Shown: positions 47,333 to 56,409, counted from the first letter of the stretch. The stretch is 64,000 nt of DNA from Fibrobacter sp. (GCA_017412605.1 JAFPWY010000004.1:124001-188000); one strand, 5' to 3'. Notes: generated by a model not told the origin, from the sequence alone. Made by a program: numbers and translations.

Positions 47333-48069
47333 AGATGAAATTTCTAGTAATCCTTGCGGCCATTTTGTACAGCATGTCTTTTGCAGAAGCGGCAAAAGAT
47401 TCTGCAAAAGTACAAACAAAGGCAAGCGAAGCAAAAGTGCAAACAAAAGCAAGCGAGGCAAAAGTCCAAGCAAAGGCTAGCGATGCAAAAGTCCAGAAAC
47501 CGGCAGCGGAGCGATACCTGCATGTGGCAACAAACCCAACAGCAGTGGACGTTTACATCAACCGTCCCCGCGCAGACTTTTCCACGGAACCCGACTACGT
47601 AAGTCCAGATTTCGTAAAGGTCCCGCAAGGAGACTCCACGGTACGCATCACTTTATTCCAGGTCGGGTACAGCGATACAACCATCAAGGCTTCCCTTTCT
47701 GAAAAGGACACTTCATACCTCATCGTCTCGCTCCAGCAAAGCTACGACGATGAAATAGCCAATTCCCAGAAAAAATTGCTTGCGCACAGAAAACGCAAAT
47801 CGCTGGGGCACAAACTGATTTGGGCATCGCTGGTTCCGTTCACCGCAAGCGCAATTTCTGCAATCGTCACGCAGAAATACATCCAAGATGCGAGGGATGA
47901 CCGCAAGGACATCGAGAACAGCCGTATCCGCAACAGTGACAGTTATCAAGACAAAAAAGACAGTTTTGCAGACAACCGAAGCAAGGCGAAAACAGCCAAG
48001 GCCATTGGAGGAACAACACTCGGCTTAGGCATTGTCGTCTTGTCAGCAGGGCTCATCCTTTCTTTCTAG
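47329..48069 (+). CDS. PEGA-like protein with AKVQTKASE repeats and membrane segments
   Basis: 246 residues. Signal peptide ('FLVILAAILYSMSFAEA'), then three 9-residue repeats (AKVQTKASE). A PEGA-like beta domain follows ('HVATNPTAVDVYINRPRADF', 'STVRITLFQVGYSDTTIK'), then a charged helix and two hydrophobic segments ('LIWASLVPFTASAISAIV' and the C-terminal 'GLGIVVLSAGLILSF'). The C-terminal pattern matches the next protein. ATGA overlap with the previous gene. Confidence 0.72.
   Translation: MKMKFLVILAAILYSMSFAEAAKDSAKVQTKASEAKVQTKASEAKVQAKASDAKVQKPAAERYLHVATNPTAVDVYINRPRADFSTEPDYVSPDFVKVPQGDSTVRITLFQVGYSDTTIKASLSEKDTSYLIVSLQQSYDDEIANSQKKLLAHRKRKSLGHKLIWASLVPFTASAISAIVTQKYIQDARDDRKDIENSRIRNSDSYQDKKDSFADNRSKAKTAKAIGGTTLGLGIVVLSAGLILSF
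47404..47496 (+). repeat. 27-bp in-frame tandem repeat
   Basis: Units GCAAAAGTNCAARCAAARGCNAGCGAN begin at 47404, 47431 and 47458, with a partial fourth at 47485. It directly follows the signal peptide and yields a Lys/Ala-rich spacer. Confidence 0.85.
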
Positions 48070-48078
48070 GAGAATGAT

Positions 48079-49653
48079 ATGAAAAAGTTTTTCTACATTC
48101 CGCTCCTAATTTTTGCAACAATGCTCCACGCAGCCGAATCCAAGGGAATCGAGGCTCAGGTGGAACTGATTTCCGGAACAACGCAAAAAGCTCAATTTTT
48201 GGGCATCGAGAACGACACGGTAAATCTCGGGGGCTACATCAAGGACCAGTTTACCATCGTGCGCATTCACAAGGGTCAGTTCAAGAGCATTGTCGACAAG
48301 CAGGGAAACGACCTGCTGAACCCGACAAAAGCCGATTCTAGCACAACGGTCGCAAGCACGGACTCTACAGCAACAACAAACCAGAATGGCGAAGCCGTCA
48401 CTGCCGAAGCAGACACGACAAACACGCAACAAGCCGAACATGCAGACACAACCGCAGCGGCACCTGCGGCGACAAACAAGAAAATATTCGTAGGCTACGA
48501 ATCTGAAGGAATCGAACCACAAAAAGAAGCTCTGCTAACCACTCTAACGGCAGAACTGCTTAGCGAAGACGATACCAACTACACTTACGCCGACCGCAAA
48601 CAGCTTGAAGATTGCACGGACAACACCTGCATCCAGAACAAGTATGCACAACTCGGCATCCGGGAAATACTCTTCGGCAAGATATCCAGGAGCAAATCAG
48701 CGGATTCGCTCGACTTACAACTGAAGCGGGTTCTATTCGAAGATTCGCTACCCACCATCAGCATCGCCAAAACGGCAATTTCTACCAAGAACGCACTTTC
48801 CGATGCCGTCGTATCAAATAAAATCAGGGACTTCGTTCGTGAATCCCAGGGTATCAAGGCCAAGCAGACAAATATCAAGAGCTACATCCACGTAGAGACG
48901 GATCCCGAAGGCGCCATGCTTTCAAAGTCCGAAAAGAACGCCCTGTGCAAGACTCCATGCACCTTCGTGACACTCGATACCGGAAAAATCGTCCTGAACG
49001 CCTACTGGAAGGTGGAGCACCTCTGGGGCGCGCAGACGACCGTACGTCCCATCCCTGGCGACACGGTCAAGGTTTCGCTCAAGCTTAAAAGGATATCCCC
49101 AGAAATCCGCATCATGACGCAGCCCTCCGGAGCAGAAATCTACACGAGCACCGAAGAGATAACAAAGCGCAGCAAGCCCATCGCCCATACCCCGAACAAG
49201 TTTACCTACACCGATCCCGGGCTGGTCAATCTGCGCCTCCGCAGGGAAGGCTACCGCGATAGCCTCGTGAGCTTCTACCTCGCTCCTGTTCCCGAGACGA
49301 CACTCAACATCGAACTCCAGGAAATCAAGGACTTCGACGAGTTGCAGGCTCAAAAAGACTGGATCCGCAGCCGCAAAATCTACCATCTCGGACAGACACT
49401 CATGGGCAGCGCGATCGCCCCCGCTGTAATAGGCACCCTGTTCCTCTATCTTGGCCAGCGTGACTACAGCGACGCCAAGGATTTGAAGGACGAGCTGAAA
49501 ATGCCCACCGACCCCAATGGGGAAAATTTCCAAAAGAAAAAGGAAAAAAACAACGATCTTGCCGAGTCCGGAGACCGAAAGACCATCGCTGGAGCCTCCT
49601 TTATAGGAGCAGGAATCCTCCTATTTGGAATAGGATTATACCTCACTTTCTAA
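48079..49653 (+). CDS. PEGA-domain protein with CsgG/TolB-N-like module
   Basis: 524 residues. Signal peptide to about residue 18, a small beta domain ('GTTQKAQFLGIENDTVNLGG'), a Thr/Ala-rich linker, then a module like the periplasmic domain that senses or scaffolds in many envelope proteins ('LLTTLTAELLSEDD', 'CTDNTCIQNKYAQLGIREIL'). Next is a PEGA domain ('IRIMTQPSGAEIYTSTEE', 'LRLRREGYRDSL'). The C-terminus has two membrane segments, as in the preceding protein. It probably links an inner-membrane anchor to the outer-membrane lipoproteins encoded upstream. Confidence 0.75.
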   Translation: MKKFFYIPLLIFATMLHAAESKGIEAQVELISGTTQKAQFLGIENDTVNLGGYIKDQFTIVRIHKGQFKSIVDKQGNDLLNPTKADSSTTVASTDSTATTNQNGEAVTAEADTTNTQQAEHADTTAAAPAATNKKIFVGYESEGIEPQKEALLTTLTAELLSEDDTNYTYADRKQLEDCTDNTCIQNKYAQLGIREILFGKISRSKSADSLDLQLKRVLFEDSLPTISIAKTAISTKNALSDAVVSNKIRDFVRESQGIKAKQTNIKSYIHVETDPEGAMLSKSEKNALCKTPCTFVTLDTGKIVLNAYWKVEHLWGAQTTVRPIPGDTVKVSLKLKRISPEIRIMTQPSGAEIYTSTEEITKRSKPIAHTPNKFTYTDPGLVNLRLRREGYRDSLVSFYLAPVPETTLNIELQEIKDFDELQAQKDWIRSRKIYHLGQTLMGSAIAPAVIGTLFLYLGQRDYSDAKDLKDELKMPTDPNGENFQKKKEKNNDLAESGDRKTIAGASFIGAGILLFGIGLYLTF

Positions 49654-49738
49654 CAAAAACGCCATTTTACCCGCAAAAAGGACATTTTTTTTAGAAACAA
49701 CATCCCCCTATTCCCTTGGAAAAGCTAGATTTAGAGCA

Positions 49739-51310
49739 ATGCGTAGACTAATTGTATTCCTATTGTTGATTTATTCGGCAGCTAGCTTTGCCGCCGACTT
49801 TGAGCGTTCCAACTGGCGCACCCAGTTCTACCTGCAAGGTGAACCCGCCTTCCTCGTATTTGAAGACAAGGATCCCGAGTTACTGAACCAACCCATTGAC
49901 GAGGAAGTCCTAACCGTTCCCTTATCCGTGGGTTATTTGTGGAGCCCCCTGATTACTCCATTTGCCAAGGCAGACATTCCTTTCACCATCTGGCTCGGTC
50001 TGGAAGTCAACAGCATCCAGTTCGGCACTATCGGTGAAGAACCTTCTTATACCTATACCGATAACGGCGAAAAGAAAAAGGGACCCAAGCAGGACCGCAC
50101 ACTCAGTTTCCTTACCTACGCTCCGTCCGTCCTTGCAGGTTTCAGCTTTAACCTCGCAGGCGACTTCGACATTCGAGTGCTCGGCGGCTACGGCATCCAT
50201 TTCTTCTCTTTCTATGACGAGTACCTGGACAACACGAACCAGAACACCGAATACGCCCCCACCGCATTTGTTTCGGGCGCACTTGAATACAAGATTACCG
50301 AAATTTTCCAAGACGTCGACCTCAAGATCGGCCTCAACGTACGCAAGGAGTTCCTCCCCTACGAAAACATCAAGGCGACGGACAAGACCTCCCGGTCCAA
50401 CGACGACGTGAGCATCCCGTCCGGCTATGCCGGTATAACAATGGACAAGATTTCCTACAAGTGGCCCGTACGCGTCGGTTTGGAAATCTCTTTGGACTTC
50501 GGCCGCGAGAGCAGACGTGACCGCCGCATGCGCTACGCATTGCACAGCCGCGACGACATTCTCCGCAAGAACAGCGAAGTCAAGGACACCCTGAGCGATT
50601 GGGACTGCATGGCTATCGAACGCGATTACCGCTTCTTCCTCGACGAAGATGGCGAACTGCCCGACATGAGCGAAGCCTACACGCGCACGCAGTTCTCCGA
50701 CGTTCTTGAAAGCTTCCTCGCCTTCTGCCATCCGGCAGATCTCGCCACCAAGGAAAAACTCTACGCAGCTTTGGATACGGGCAAGGTCGAACTGAAGCAC
50801 TACCAGGTGAAGCAGGAAGATTCCCGCTTTGACCAGGTCATGGCATCCAACGATCCTGAAATGCTCCAGATGTTCCTCGAGTACTATCCGGACTCTCCGC
50901 GCCGTGCTGAAGTCGAACACAAGCTCATGGTCCTTTCTGAATACCACAAGTTCCGCGAGATTCAGGCTCAGAACACCTTCAAGGCCTACCTCGGTTACCT
51001 GAACGACAATCCGGATGGAGCATTCCGCGAAGAAGCTGAAGCCGGAATCTTCGAACTGGTCAAGGAAGGAAACCGTCTCAAGGACTACGAAATCTACCTG
51101 AAGCGCTTCCCGAACGGACGTTATGTCGAAGAAGCCAAGCAGGCCATCCGTGATGCCAACACCGAGAGCCCCTCGATGATCGAAGTGCAGACGGAACAGC
51201 AATACATCGAAGAACCGCCTGCCGAAGAGGTTCATGAAAAGTCTGCCTCGCACAAGAAGGGCAACAAGAAAACAAAGCCCAAGCACAAGAAAAAAGGCAA
51301 GAAGAAATAA
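49739..51310 (+). CDS. Barrel-like envelope protein with helical repeats and basic tail
   Basis: 523 residues. Signal peptide ('IVFLLLIYSAASFAA'), residues about 20-260 beta-strand-rich ('VLAGFSFNLAGDFDIRVLGG', barrel-like). Then helical repeats, each containing a 'YPDSPRRAEVE', 'NPDGAFREEAE' or 'FPNGRYVEEAK' element as in TPR/YbgF-like proteins. The last 20 residues are almost all Lys/His/Gly ('KKTKPKHKKKGKKK'), which may bind polyanions or peptidoglycan. It lies 85 bp after the PEGA genes with its own likely promoter. Confidence 0.68.
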   Translation: MRRLIVFLLLIYSAASFAADFERSNWRTQFYLQGEPAFLVFEDKDPELLNQPIDEEVLTVPLSVGYLWSPLITPFAKADIPFTIWLGLEVNSIQFGTIGEEPSYTYTDNGEKKKGPKQDRTLSFLTYAPSVLAGFSFNLAGDFDIRVLGGYGIHFFSFYDEYLDNTNQNTEYAPTAFVSGALEYKITEIFQDVDLKIGLNVRKEFLPYENIKATDKTSRSNDDVSIPSGYAGITMDKISYKWPVRVGLEISLDFGRESRRDRRMRYALHSRDDILRKNSEVKDTLSDWDCMAIERDYRFFLDEDGELPDMSEAYTRTQFSDVLESFLAFCHPADLATKEKLYAALDTGKVELKHYQVKQEDSRFDQVMASNDPEMLQMFLEYYPDSPRRAEVEHKLMVLSEYHKFREIQAQNTFKAYLGYLNDNPDGAFREEAEAGIFELVKEGNRLKDYEIYLKRFPNGRYVEEAKQAIRDANTESPSMIEVQTEQQYIEEPPAEEVHEKSASHKKGNKKTKPKHKKKGKKK

Positions 51311-51328
51311 ACCTTTACAATCCATTAT

Positions 51329-51355
51329 AACGCCGCCAGTCTGACGGCGTTCTTT
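51329..51355 (+). terminator. Rho-independent terminator
   Basis: AACGCCG/CGGCGTT stem (51329-51335, 51345-51351), nine-base loop, followed by CTTTAT. Ends the 523-residue gene 18 bp after its stop. Confidence 0.7.
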
Positions 51356-51376
51356 ATACACACAACATACAGAGCC

Positions 51377-52066
51377 ATGAAATCATTTAAAATCATCGTC
51401 CCCATATTAATCCTTGCCGGTATCGCATTTGCCGGAGAAACGGAAAAAGCCAACATCTACACGCAAGTCATTGACTGGTACAACAGCAACCTGAACTACT
51501 GGACCATAGCCCTTCTGATGGCCATTGAAAGTTCGTTCATTCCATTCCCGTCCGAGTTGGTGATTCCGCCCGCAGCCTACCAGGCCATGCAGCACGGTTC
51601 AAACTTGAACATCGTATTCATCGTCATTGCTGGCAGCATCGGCGCCCTAATCGGGGCCTACATCAACTATTTCCTGGCAAGGATTTTCGGCCGTCCGATT
51701 GTGTACAAATTCGCCGACAGCCGTCTAGGACACTTCTTGCTCATTGACGCGGCAAAGGTCCAGAAGGCAGAGGACTACTTCCGCAAGCACGGTTCCATCT
51801 CGACCTTCGTCGGCAGGCTCATCACGGTCATCCGCCAGTTGATATCCATTCCGGCGGGTCTTGCCAAGATGAAACTTTTCCCGTTTACTTTATACACATT
51901 CCTCGGTGCCACTATCTGGAACTGCGTTCTCGCATTCCTCGGCTACCTCGCCCACGGGCAGAAGGACCTCATCGAAAAGTACAACTCCGAGTTGGCCATT
52001 GCCCTACTCGCCGCAGGAGCACTCTTCATCGGGTACATGGTGTGGAATGCAGTGAAGAAGAAGTGA
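51377..52066 (+). CDS. DedA family membrane protein
   Basis: 229 residues with several membrane segments. The signature 'ESSFIPFPSELVIPPAAY' and 'GRLITVIRQLISIPAGLAKM' (with the conserved Arg) define the SNARE-associated/DedA family, whose members are implicated in flipping or transport of lipid carriers and in proton-force maintenance. Its first 20 residues look like an extra signal-type helix ahead of the family core. The stop codon lies at the edge of a heptamer repeat block. Confidence 0.9.
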   Translation: MKSFKIIVPILILAGIAFAGETEKANIYTQVIDWYNSNLNYWTIALLMAIESSFIPFPSELVIPPAAYQAMQHGSNLNIVFIVIAGSIGALIGAYINYFLARIFGRPIVYKFADSRLGHFLLIDAAKVQKAEDYFRKHGSISTFVGRLITVIRQLISIPAGLAKMKLFPFTLYTFLGATIWNCVLAFLGYLAHGQKDLIEKYNSELAIALLAAGALFIGYMVWNAVKKK

Positions 52067-52193
52067 GGCCGGTCGCCTCCGGGCTCCCTCTGAGCAGTCA
52101 GCAATGAGTTGTAAATCTACGGGAATCACAGCTCACCGCTCACAGCTCACTGCTCATAGCTCACAGCTCATGGCTCATAACTCACCGCTCACT
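52066..52193. repeat. Repeat block: palindrome core plus nine heptamers
   Basis: Fills the dedA/YwqK-like spacer. 52067-52091 matches the core of the rsmB insert (GGTCGCCTcCGGgCTCCCT form). 52131-52193 is nine units of 7 bp (GCTCACC, GCTCACA, GCTCACT, GCTCATA and so on). Read on the other strand the units are NRTGAGC, the same family as the array at 63161. The block lies between two convergent genes and touches the stop codons of both. Confidence 0.85.
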
Positions 52194-52194
52194 G

Positions 52195-52839
52195 CTAAAA
52201 ATTACAATTCTTGACGCAGCGGTTGTTCTGGAACTCCGCTTCCATGGTCATTACGCCTTTCGTGTAACGGCGATAAACACCGTTGCGGATTCCCCGTACA
52301 AAGGTCATCTCTTCCTTCAAGGCACCTAGTTCATCGAACACTTGTGCCCTGCCGTGAATCTGTCCATTCTCGTAAGGAATCCGACGAACGAGGACTCCCT
52401 TTTCGTTCCATTCTTCGCTGGCCCCGTTAAGGATTCCAGCCTTGTACGATTCGCGGAGCGCTCGAACTCCGTTTTCATGGAACACGATAGAAAAACCCTC
52501 TTCGATATTGTTCCTGTAGCCGATCGTCTTCCAGACCTTGCCGTTCTCGTAATAGCTACGGAATACGCCATCCAGTTTACCCGCCACGTAAGGAGCCTCA
52601 ATGGCCACGTTGCCGTTCGGATGGTATGTCACGGAGACTCCGTCTCGAATTTCCGTCCCATGCAAAACGTAATAGACGCGGGATACGGAGCCGTTGTCAA
52701 ACTTCGAGACAATCGTATCGTGCGAAGGCACGGCCGGCTTTACGCTGCCGACAGCAGCGGCGCTGTCCGCCGCCGGAGCGGCGAAAACGGGAGCACAAGC
52801 AAAGCCCCAGGCAGCCAACATGAAAAGGATTTTTTTCAT
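52195..52839 (-). CDS. YwqK/MORN-like repeat protein
   Basis: 214 residues. Signal peptide ('ILFMLAAWGFACAPVFA') and then about six short beta-hairpin repeats of the kind 'YHPNGNVAIEAPYVAGKLDG', 'YYENGKVWKTIGY', 'FHENGVRALRESYKAGILNG'. These are the repeats of the YwqK/MORN group, often called antitoxin YwqK without proof of a toxin here. Probably periplasmic. Convergent with dedA; the stop codon abuts the heptamer array. Confidence 0.8.
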   Translation of the reverse strand: MKKILFMLAAWGFACAPVFAAPAADSAAAVGSVKPAVPSHDTIVSKFDNGSVSRVYYVLHGTEIRDGVSVTYHPNGNVAIEAPYVAGKLDGVFRSYYENGKVWKTIGYRNNIEEGFSIVFHENGVRALRESYKAGILNGASEEWNEKGVLVRRIPYENGQIHGRAQVFDELGALKEEMTFVRGIRNGVYRRYTKGVMTMEAEFQNNRCVKNCNF

Positions 52840-52943
52840 CGGCGCAAAATCTAGCTATTTTTCGCTCCGTTTTTATAAAACAAGAAACAACGCCCTCGAA
52901 GATGTAGCTATTTTTGCCCACATATTGTATCATGTGTGAATCT

Positions 52944-54449
52944 ATGCGCATTACCTTTCTAAATCCGCCTTTTCATCCGATGTTCAGTCGCGAGTCCCGC
53001 AGTCCGTGCGTGACCAAGTCCTCCACACTTTACTGGCCCATGTTTTTGAGCTACGCTGCCGGAACGGTCGAAGCCGACGGTAACGAAATCCAGCTCATCG
53101 ACAGCCCTGCCATGGAACTGGACCTTGCACAGACGCTCGAAGGCATCAAAAAGTTTGACCCGACGCTTGTTATTTGCAGCACGAGCACGCCAAGCATTTT
53201 GAACGACCTCAAGGTGGTGCACGCCATCAAGGACATGCTCCCCGGAACGAAGATCGCCATCATGGGGACACATGCAACAGCCGAGCCTCTCGAATCCATG
53301 GAAATGGAGCCGAGCCTCGATTTCGTGATTATCGGCGAAGCGGACTACACCGCAAGAAACCTCGTGCGTTACCTCCGCGGAGACATCAAGGATATCGCGA
53401 GCATCGCGGGTCTTGCCTTCCGTAAGGAAGACGGCAAGGTGGACTTCCAGCCCGAAGGCCCGAAAATCGAGAACCTCGACGAGCTCCCGTGGGTCTCGAA
53501 GGTTTATCGCAAGCACCTCTACAGTTGCTACAAGAAGTATTTCTACGGAGCAAACCTGAACCCGCTGATCGTGATTCTCTCGGGTCGTGGTTGCCCGAAC
53601 CGCTGCAGCTACTGCGTCATCCCGCAGACGCTGAACGGTCACAAGTTCCGCCGCCGCACGCCGAAGGACGTGGTCGACGAACTGCAGTACATCAAGGATA
53701 ATTTTGAAGACCTGGGCGAAGTGTTCTTCGAAGACGACACGTTTACCGCAAGCCACGAGCACGTGCGCGAAATCTGTAACCTGATTTTGGAACGCGGACT
53801 CAAGATTACGTGGAGCTGTAACGCCCGCGCCGACGTTCCGCTCGACCTGCTCAAGCTCATGAAGAAGGCTGGCGGCCGCGAGATGTGCGTGGGATTCGAA
53901 AGTGCCTCCCCCGTGGTGCTTGAAAACATCCACAAGGGTGTGAAGAACACCGACAAGGCCATCGAGTTCACCAAAAATGCCCGCAAGGCAGGTCTCTTGG
54001 TGCACGGCTGCTTCATGGTCGGCAACCCCGGCGACACGCCGGAAACGCTCCGCATGACGCTCGACTACGCCAAGAAGTTGAACCCCAACACGGCGCAGTT
54101 CTACCCCATCATGGCCTACCCCGGCACCGAAGCTTACAGGGAAGCCCTTGAAAGCGGCGCGTTACAGACAAAGGATTACAACCAGTGGCTTGACAAGGAC
54201 GGGTTCCACCGCACCACCATCCAGCGCGGCGAACTTACTAGCCAGGCACTTGTGGACTTCTGCGACAAGGCCCGCCGTGAATTCTACCTGCGCCCGAGCT
54301 ATATCCTGCGCCAGGGAATCATGGCCATCAAGAACCCGCGCGAACGCTACCGCGTAATGCGTGGATTCGGCACGCTCGTGAAGCACCTGTTCCGCAAACA
54401 CGGACAGCTCGCTCCCGTGGCACGCCAGGCCCCGACAAACAAGGAATAA
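52944..54449 (+). CDS. B12-binding-domain radical SAM protein
   Basis: 501 residues from the ATG at 52944, which gives the usual start 'MRITFLNPPFHP'; an ATG at 52932 or TTG at 52914 would add 4 or 10 residues. The N-terminal part is a cobalamin-binding fold ('VICSTSTPSILNDLKVV', 'IMGTHATAEPLESM'). The radical SAM cluster motif is 'GRGCPNRCSYCVIPQ' (C-x3-C-x2-C), with the partner 'EDDTFTASHEHV'. Many such enzymes methylate or rearrange lipids (hopanoid, tetrapyrrole or fatty-acid types). The substrate is unknown. No lipid gene neighbours. Confidence 0.88.
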   Translation: MRITFLNPPFHPMFSRESRSPCVTKSSTLYWPMFLSYAAGTVEADGNEIQLIDSPAMELDLAQTLEGIKKFDPTLVICSTSTPSILNDLKVVHAIKDMLPGTKIAIMGTHATAEPLESMEMEPSLDFVIIGEADYTARNLVRYLRGDIKDIASIAGLAFRKEDGKVDFQPEGPKIENLDELPWVSKVYRKHLYSCYKKYFYGANLNPLIVILSGRGCPNRCSYCVIPQTLNGHKFRRRTPKDVVDELQYIKDNFEDLGEVFFEDDTFTASHEHVREICNLILERGLKITWSCNARADVPLDLLKLMKKAGGREMCVGFESASPVVLENIHKGVKNTDKAIEFTKNARKAGLLVHGCFMVGNPGDTPETLRMTLDYAKKLNPNTAQFYPIMAYPGTEAYREALESGALQTKDYNQWLDKDGFHRTTIQRGELTSQALVDFCDKARREFYLRPSYILRQGIMAIKNPRERYRVMRGFGTLVKHLFRKHGQLAPVARQAPTNKE

Positions 54450-54483
54450 CACAAGCCGTCATTACGAAAAAAGGATTGCGACA

Positions 54484-55272
54484 ATGGCCATTTCAACAAA
54501 AAAACTCTGGATCTTAGCCATCCTGACCCTTGCAATCACGTTGTGGAATTGCACCGCCAATGGAGACACCGTCACCGTCGGCAATGACGAACTCAGCGAC
54601 GTCCAGGTAGTTGACGATTCTATCTTTGACGAGCCGGATGACGAAGAAGATGATGATGACGAGGAAGCGGAAGAAGCCGAGAAGTCCAGCAGTTCAAAGG
54701 CCGACAAAAAAGACAAATCCAGTTCCTCTAAAAAAGCCTCTGCAAAATCAAGTTCAAGCAACGATTCAGAGGACGACGAAGACGACGTGTCCAGTTCGAG
54801 TTCAGCGAAATCCAGTTCCAGCGCAAGAAAAATCAGGGTCCCCGGCGTAGAAGACCAGAAGGCCTCCTCCAGTTCAAAGGGCAAGTCATCCAGTTCCAAG
54901 GCAAAATCATCCTCTAGCGAGGAAGAAGATGATATTCCCGGCCTCACGGAAATCGACAGTGCAGCATTCAAAGCTATGGACAAGTTCAGCAGTTCCATGC
55001 AAAAGGATATAGAGAAGCTGGTTAAGATGGAAGATTCATTTATCTATAAGAGCAAGTCAACCGAGATTGACCTCAGCACCTTGGATTTTGACCAGAACGA
55101 ATACCTCTGCAAGGCCAAAGACGGAAACTGGTATTCGATAACCGAAAAAACGGTCGAAAGCATAATGGAAGCGATTTTCCACAAAACAAACATAAAGATT
55201 ACCAGTGAATACATATTCAATTTCTCAAATCTCTGCGACGCGATCTACATCGGGGCAATAGAGACCGAATAG
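54484..55272 (+). CDS. Serine-rich lipoprotein, paralogue A
   Basis: 262 residues; lipobox 'LWNC' (C23). After an acidic 'VVDDSIFDEPDDEEDDDDEE' stretch come SSSS blocks, then the shared motif 'SSSSARKIRVPGVED' (about 110-125). The C-terminal domain holds 'LDFDQNEYLCKAKDGNWYSI' and closes with 'FSNLCDAIYIGAIE'. The two later genes repeat this plan. Likely outer-surface; the lone Cys pair (in 'EYLC' and 'NLCD') could form a disulphide. AAGGA precedes the ATG. No known domain. Confidence 0.8.
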   Translation: MAISTKKLWILAILTLAITLWNCTANGDTVTVGNDELSDVQVVDDSIFDEPDDEEDDDDEEAEEAEKSSSSKADKKDKSSSSKKASAKSSSSNDSEDDEDDVSSSSSAKSSSSARKIRVPGVEDQKASSSSKGKSSSSKAKSSSSEEEDDIPGLTEIDSAAFKAMDKFSSSMQKDIEKLVKMEDSFIYKSKSTEIDLSTLDFDQNEYLCKAKDGNWYSITEKTVESIMEAIFHKTNIKITSEYIFNFSNLCDAIYIGAIETE

Positions 55273-55296
55273 CCCCATATAATCATTTTTTTCGCT

Positions 55297-55324
55297 AAAA
55301 ACCCCATAAAAAAAACGGGTTTTT
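55297..55324 (+). terminator. Terminator between paralogues A and B
   Basis: AAAAACCC and GGGTTTTT arms flank an A-rich loop, ending in TTTTTAATTATTTT. It lies 25 bp after the paralogue A stop. Confidence 0.55.
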
Positions 55325-55343
55325 AATTATTTTGTAACTTTTT

Positions 55344-55372
55344 AATTACATTTATTGATGGATTTATATAAT
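55344..55372 (+). promoter_or_regulatory. Candidate promoter for paralogue B
   Basis: TATAAT at 55367-55372; an AATTAC sequence lies 17 bp upstream as a weak -35. AAAGGAG precedes the ATG at 55405. Confidence 0.4.
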
Positions 55373-55404
55373 TATTCTAATTTGGAGTAAAAGGAGATCC
55401 GTCA

Positions 55405-56334
55405 ATGAGGAACCCCATCAATAAAGTCTGCATATTTGGAGTACTAATCCTAGCAGCAGCGTTCTGGAGCTGTTCAACCGATTCCGACGTCGTAACCGTC
55501 GGAGAGGATGAATATAACGGGATTCACCTTGTAGACGACTCCATTTTCGACGATGAACCGGCAGCCGATGAAGATGAGGTAAAGGCTACCAGCAGTTCTT
55601 CGAAGAAAACTGAAAAAATCAGTTCCTCTTCCAAAAAGTCCAGCGTTTCCAGTTCTTCAAAGAAACAGGCAAAAAACAGCTCTTCCAGCAAAAAGAGCGC
55701 TGTCTCCAGTTCATCCGAGAAAGCCCCTGCGGAAGACCCGGCAGAAGACAGCACAACGACAAAGTCCAGTTCAAGCAAGAAAACACCCAGCTCCAGCAAG
55801 ATTGAATCTTCCGAGTCTGTCGAAACCAAGAGTTCCAGTTCCAGCGCAAGAAGAATCAGGCCCCCCGGTACAGAAGACAACACCCCGTCAAAAACAAGTT
55901 CCTCCTCCAAGGAAGAATCTTCTACTTCCAAACCGGAATCCGCCCCTTCCGAAGAAGTGCAACCCCCGAGTTCCAGCAGCGTAAAGGGCCATTCCAAAGA
56001 CACGACAACAGTCCTTACCGAAAAAGACAAGGAAGAAAACATGGAACAGCTCGACAGCACCGAGCAGTCCACAATAGAACAGCTCATTGAGAGTGGGGAC
56101 ACGACAATCATTAAGCTCGACTCCATGGTCGTAAACCCGGACACGCTCGATTTTGACCACAATGAATACCTGTGCAAGGCCCCGGACGGAACATGGCATA
56201 AGCTTTCAAAGAAGAAATTCCTATCGTGGGTAGAAGTGATACTTGACGTCTTATCGGTATGGTTTACCGGCAAGCACCTGTACGACTTCACGGAAGTTTG
56301 CGACGAAATGTATATAAGGCCCATAAACCGATAA
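55405..56334 (+). CDS. Serine-rich lipoprotein, paralogue B
   Basis: 309 residues; lipobox 'FWSC' (C23), 'VVTVGEDEYNGIHLVDDSIF' near the N-terminus (paralogue A has 'TVTVGNDELSDVQVVDDSIF'). A long SSS/KK linker holds 'SSSSSARRIRPPGTEDN'. The C-terminal domain is 'MEQLDSTEQSTIEQLIESGD', 'LDFDHNEYLCKAPDGTWHKL' and 'YDFTEVCDEMYIRPINR'. It is the longest linker of the three. Same inferred location and unknown function. Confidence 0.8.
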   Translation: MRNPINKVCIFGVLILAAAFWSCSTDSDVVTVGEDEYNGIHLVDDSIFDDEPAADEDEVKATSSSSKKTEKISSSSKKSSVSSSSKKQAKNSSSSKKSAVSSSSEKAPAEDPAEDSTTTKSSSSKKTPSSSKIESSESVETKSSSSSARRIRPPGTEDNTPSKTSSSSKEESSTSKPESAPSEEVQPPSSSSVKGHSKDTTTVLTEKDKEENMEQLDSTEQSTIEQLIESGDTTIIKLDSMVVNPDTLDFDHNEYLCKAPDGTWHKLSKKKFLSWVEVILDVLSVWFTGKHLYDFTEVCDEMYIRPINR

Positions 56335-56354
56335 AAAAGGTGTGAAATTAACCT

Positions 56355-56382
56355 TTGATAGGACTTAAACAACTGCTATATT
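56355..56382 (+). promoter_or_regulatory. Candidate sigma-70-type promoter for paralogue C
   Basis: TTGATA (56355-56360), 16-bp spacer, TATATT (56377-56382); AGGAG lies just before the ATG at 56410. Best-looking promoter in the window. Confidence 0.6.
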
Positions 56383-56409
56383 TAAGAAACTTTTCAAACA
56401 GGAGTAACT

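Noticed and set aside
49922..51361. A 479-codon minus-strand frame opposite the 523-residue barrel gene
   Set aside because: The plus-strand gene has a signal peptide, repeats and a terminator; the antisense frame has Val/Phe/Arg-rich composition typical of a shadow.
52195..52839. Antitoxin of a toxin-antitoxin pair (YwqK label)
   Set aside because: The protein has a signal peptide and no toxin-like neighbour; the label comes from repeat similarity only.
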